From the NCBI RefSeq assembly GCF_029369745.1, contig NZ_CP120210.1, positions 3,906,001 to 3,970,000 on the forward strand: 64,000 nucleotides of DNA, in the 5' to 3' direction. The notes beneath the pieces are model-generated. The model had not been told where the DNA came from. It searched no databases and saw only the letters and a list, made by a program, of their open reading frames with translations. Position 1 is the stretch's first letter. Each line of letters opens with the position of its first letter. This DNA is from Amycolatopsis sp. QT-25 (GTDB taxonomy: Bacteria; Actinomycetota; Actinomycetes; Mycobacteriales; Pseudonocardiaceae). The position numbers were made by a program, and so were the translations under genes. This document shows positions 61,907 through 64,000 of this stretch, piece after piece.

Positions 61907-63295
61907 GTGACTGCGATCCAGGAACCGACCTCGCCGGTGGCCGCCTACGATCAGCCCTACGACTACACCCGTGTCGAGCTGATCGAACCCGATTGGCGCC
62001 GCTTCCCCGGCTGGCACGACGTGACCGAGGCGGAGTGGCGTGACGCGCAGTGGCAGCGAGTGCACTGCGTCCGCAACGCCAAGCAACTGCGCGCCCTCAT
62101 GGGCGACCTGCTCGAGGAGCGCTTCTACGAGGACATGCTCGCCGACCAGCGCGAGATGGCCACGATGTCGATGCTGCTGCCGCCGCAGATGATCAACACC
62201 GTGGCGCCCCACGCCGGCACGGACCCGGCGAAGGTGACCGAGGCCTGGTACGCCGACCCGATCCGCCGCTACATGCTCCCGGTGCGCAGCGACCGCGACA
62301 CCGAGTGGCCGAGCCATCCGCACTCCGAACGGGACTCACTGCACGAGGCGGAGATGTGGGTCGTGGAGGGGCTGACGCACCGCTACCCCACCAAGGTCCT
62401 CGCCGAGATGATCTCCACCTGCCCCCAGTACTGCGGGCACTGCACCCGAATGGACCTCGTCGGCAACTCCACCGAGCAGGTCGAGAAGCACAAGCTCTCG
62501 CTCAAACCGGTCGACCGCCAGGACGCGATGATCGACTATCTGAAGAAGACCCCCGGCGTGCGTGACGTCGTAGTCTCCGGCGGTGACGTCGCCAACGTGC
62601 CGTGGCCGCAGCTGGAGTCGTTCCTGATGCGGCTGATGGACATCGACACCGTCCGCGACATCCGGCTCGCCACCAAGGCTCTCGCCGCCCTGCCGCAACA
62701 CTGGATCCAGCCGAAGGTCGTCGAAGGCCTCGAACGCGTCGCCGGCACCGCGCAGCGCCGCGGCGTGAACCTCGCGATCCACACCCACGTCAACCACGCC
62801 CAGTCGGTGACCCCCCTGGTCGCGGAAGCCGCCAGGACCGCACTCGACGTCGGCGTCCGCGACGTGCGCAATCAGGGCGTGCTGATGAAGGGCGTCAACG
62901 CGACCCCGGCCGAACTGCTCGACCTGTGCTTCGCCCTGCAAGGCGAGGCGAACATCCTGCCGTACTACTTCTATATGTGCGACATGATCCCCAACGCCGA
63001 GCACTGGCGCGTGGCCGTCTGGGAAGCCCAAGAATTGCAGCATGCGATCATGGGTTACCTGCCGGGCTACGCCACGCCGCGGATCGTCTGCGATGTCCCG
63101 TACGTGGGCAAGCGTTGGGTCCATCAGCTCGCCGACTATGACCGTGAGCTGGGCATTTCCTACTGGACCAAGAACTACCGGACCGGGATCGAACACGAGG
63201 ACCCCGAAGCCTTGCGGCGTCGCTACCCCTACTACGACCCGATCTCCACCCTGCCCGAAGCCGGCCAGAAATGGTGGGCCAGCCAGCACGGCTGA
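61907..63295 (+). CDS. kamA: Lysine 2,3-aminomutase-type radical SAM enzyme
   Basis: A 462-residue enzyme from GTG 61907 behind GAGGAG. The radical SAM cluster motif is CPQYCGHC (C-x3-C-x2-C). Also DVVVSGGDVANVPWPQLESFL, THVNHAQSVTPLVAEAARTAL, NQGVLMKGVNATPAELLDLCFAL, and the PLP-binding region near LPGYATPRIVCDVPYVGKRW. It is of the lysine 2,3-aminomutase/EpmB group. It would convert lysine to beta-lysine or act on a related substrate. It ends in a strong terminator. Confidence 0.93.
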   Translation: MTAIQEPTSPVAAYDQPYDYTRVELIEPDWRRFPGWHDVTEAEWRDAQWQRVHCVRNAKQLRALMGDLLEERFYEDMLADQREMATMSMLLPPQMINTVAPHAGTDPAKVTEAWYADPIRRYMLPVRSDRDTEWPSHPHSERDSLHEAEMWVVEGLTHRYPTKVLAEMISTCPQYCGHCTRMDLVGNSTEQVEKHKLSLKPVDRQDAMIDYLKKTPGVRDVVVSGGDVANVPWPQLESFLMRLMDIDTVRDIRLATKALAALPQHWIQPKVVEGLERVAGTAQRRGVNLAIHTHVNHAQSVTPLVAEAARTALDVGVRDVRNQGVLMKGVNATPAELLDLCFALQGEANILPYYFYMCDMIPNAEHWRVAVWEAQELQHAIMGYLPGYATPRIVCDVPYVGKRWVHQLADYDRELGISYWTKNYRTGIEHEDPEALRRRYPYYDPISTLPEAGQKWWASQHG

Positions 63296-63318
63296 CTTTT
63301 ACATGTACGTAGATAAAA

Positions 63319-63351
63319 CCGGTGGCTCCAGACGTCGTCTGGAGCCACCGG
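63319..63351. terminator. kamA terminator
   Basis: 15-bp arms, CCGGTGGCTCCAGAC and its complement, with a 3-nt loop GTC, 24 bp after the kamA stop. Confidence 0.9.
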
Positions 63352-63946
63352 CAACAGTTGGTCGGGAGCGATTCGGACTGCATCTTGAGCGCTAAACGCT
63401 CGGAGCTTGACGAGCCTGAGCCCCGGCCGGCAAGTTGGGCGAGCACGCTTGGCGTCCGCGTCCCATATCTCACCAAAGTTATCTGACCTGCGCAGACATC
63501 GTCACCAAGTGTTGACAACGCTTCCCAGTCGATCCAAGAGCCCTCCTCGGCTGGGCGCCGACAAGCCTGCCGAGGGACTTCCAGAGTCACGCGCTTGTCA
63601 TGGGTGTCACCACTGCTCGATCTCCAGGTTTTGACCGTCCCAACCAGCGGCGCCAAGCTATCTCTGATCGAGAAACGACCCATGGAAGAATGAAGCAGGC
63701 CAATGTGGACATTCGGCTATTGAAGCACAAGGAACGTTTTCGCGGTTGACTTAAACGGCGTAAAGCGTAGGGGAATTCGTTTATTCAAACATTCACTTAG
63801 AGGTCCAGGCGGCCACGGGAAGCGCTCAGAGTGAATTTTCAGACTAACCAGTGTGGTGTGGTAAGTACGTCTTCGGATTGCGGCTCATCTGGCGGTCACA
63901 AGACGCTTCCTGTAACGACTCTGATCTTGTTACCGTCTGTCACGGC
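63352..63946. other. Gene-poor gap, lower GC
   Basis: No confident gene. A minus-strand frame from 63683 (MGRFSIRDSLAPLVGTVKTW ... EGSWIDWEALSTLGDD) is protein-like in part but has weak GC3 bias and no ribosome site. 63690-63900 is markedly AT-richer than the rest of the window, with TTGACT at 63746 and TAAAGC at 63761 as a weak promoter-like pair. The base composition suggests recently acquired DNA. Confidence 0.45.
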
Positions 63947-64000
63947 ATGGCTGTGAGTGACGCGTTGCCGATGAAGTACTCGGTGATCAACCGTGGTCTG
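63947..64000 (+). CDS. Start of an unidentified gene
   Basis: ATG 63947 opens MAVSDALPMKYSVINRGL and runs to the window edge. Too short to classify. It may be the gene served by the AT-rich upstream region. Confidence 0.35.
   Translation, partial: MAVSDALPMKYSVINRGL

Overview
The window is a piece of a high-GC actinomycete chromosome. It is most likely from the Pseudonocardiaceae, and Amycolatopsis is the best guess. Pointers are very strong GC3 bias, many GTG starts, dense TetR/MarR/Lrp/AraC/WYL/PucR regulators, an actinobacterial rbpA-ppm1-lnt neighbourhood, a rifampicin-monooxygenase gene with the matching induction element, and long dispersed intergenic hairpins. Positions 47605-47632 hold what reads as the chromosomal dif site, so the window would lie at the replication terminus of a circular chromosome.

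Layout. 1-4.7 kb: end of a P-type ATPase, a secreted protein, and a TetR gene flanked by two copies of one palindrome, the second just before a NarL-type two-component system. 4.8-9.9 kb: two membrane mannosyltransferase-type enzymes (GT87, PIG-V), a rearranged segment, and a MarR/epoxide-hydrolase pair. 9.9-13.7 kb: CGNR protein, Zn-ribbon microprotein, tyrosine recombinase, deaminase/LLM oxidoreductase operon, Lrp regulator. 13.7-17.2 kb: rifampin monooxygenase (Rox type) back to back with a TetR plus Tet(X)-like monooxygenase operon. 17.2-21.3 kb: a second CGNR gene facing an MBL-fold hydrolase across a four-part half-site array, a methyltransferase, and a 0.9 kb gene-poor gap. 21.4-34.7 kb: a WXG-like/beta-propeller protein, PucR regulator, secreted GDSL esterase, secreted S8 protease, pentapeptide protein, WYL and AraC regulators with an NmrA/DUF1772 operon, hydrolase, broken sigma factor, glycosyltransferase and coiled-coil protein. 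35.1-41.7 kb: TetR, SNF2 helicase/SWIM operon, DUF4865, nucleotidyltransferase, lipoprotein. 41.8-47.4 kb: AidB-like dehydrogenase with its TetR, a dead DinB gene, ProC-like and PrmC-like genes, two methyltransferases. 47.4-49.5 kb: dif, a second symmetric dif-like site, a Xer-like recombinase and a zinc-finger protein. 49.6-63.3 kb: mostly housekeeping (GDPD, Rpf, UMF1 transporter, thymidine kinase, RbpA, an unusual zinc-finger-fused sigma factor, DeoR, Ppm1, Lnt, amidohydrolase, lysine aminomutase). The last 0.65 kb is gene-poor and ends in the start of one more gene.

How things fit. Much of the window is small regulator-target pairs whose operators can be read directly. Antibiotic response appears three times: Rox with its rifamycin-associated element, the Tet(X)-like enzyme under its own TetR, and RbpA (linked to rifampicin tolerance in Streptomyces) behind a SigR-type promoter. 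The most interesting region is the terminus: the dif core, a private-looking palindromic recombination site 490 bp away, and a single tyrosine recombinase packed 1 bp from a zinc-finger gene. No CRISPR array, rRNA or tRNA was recognised.
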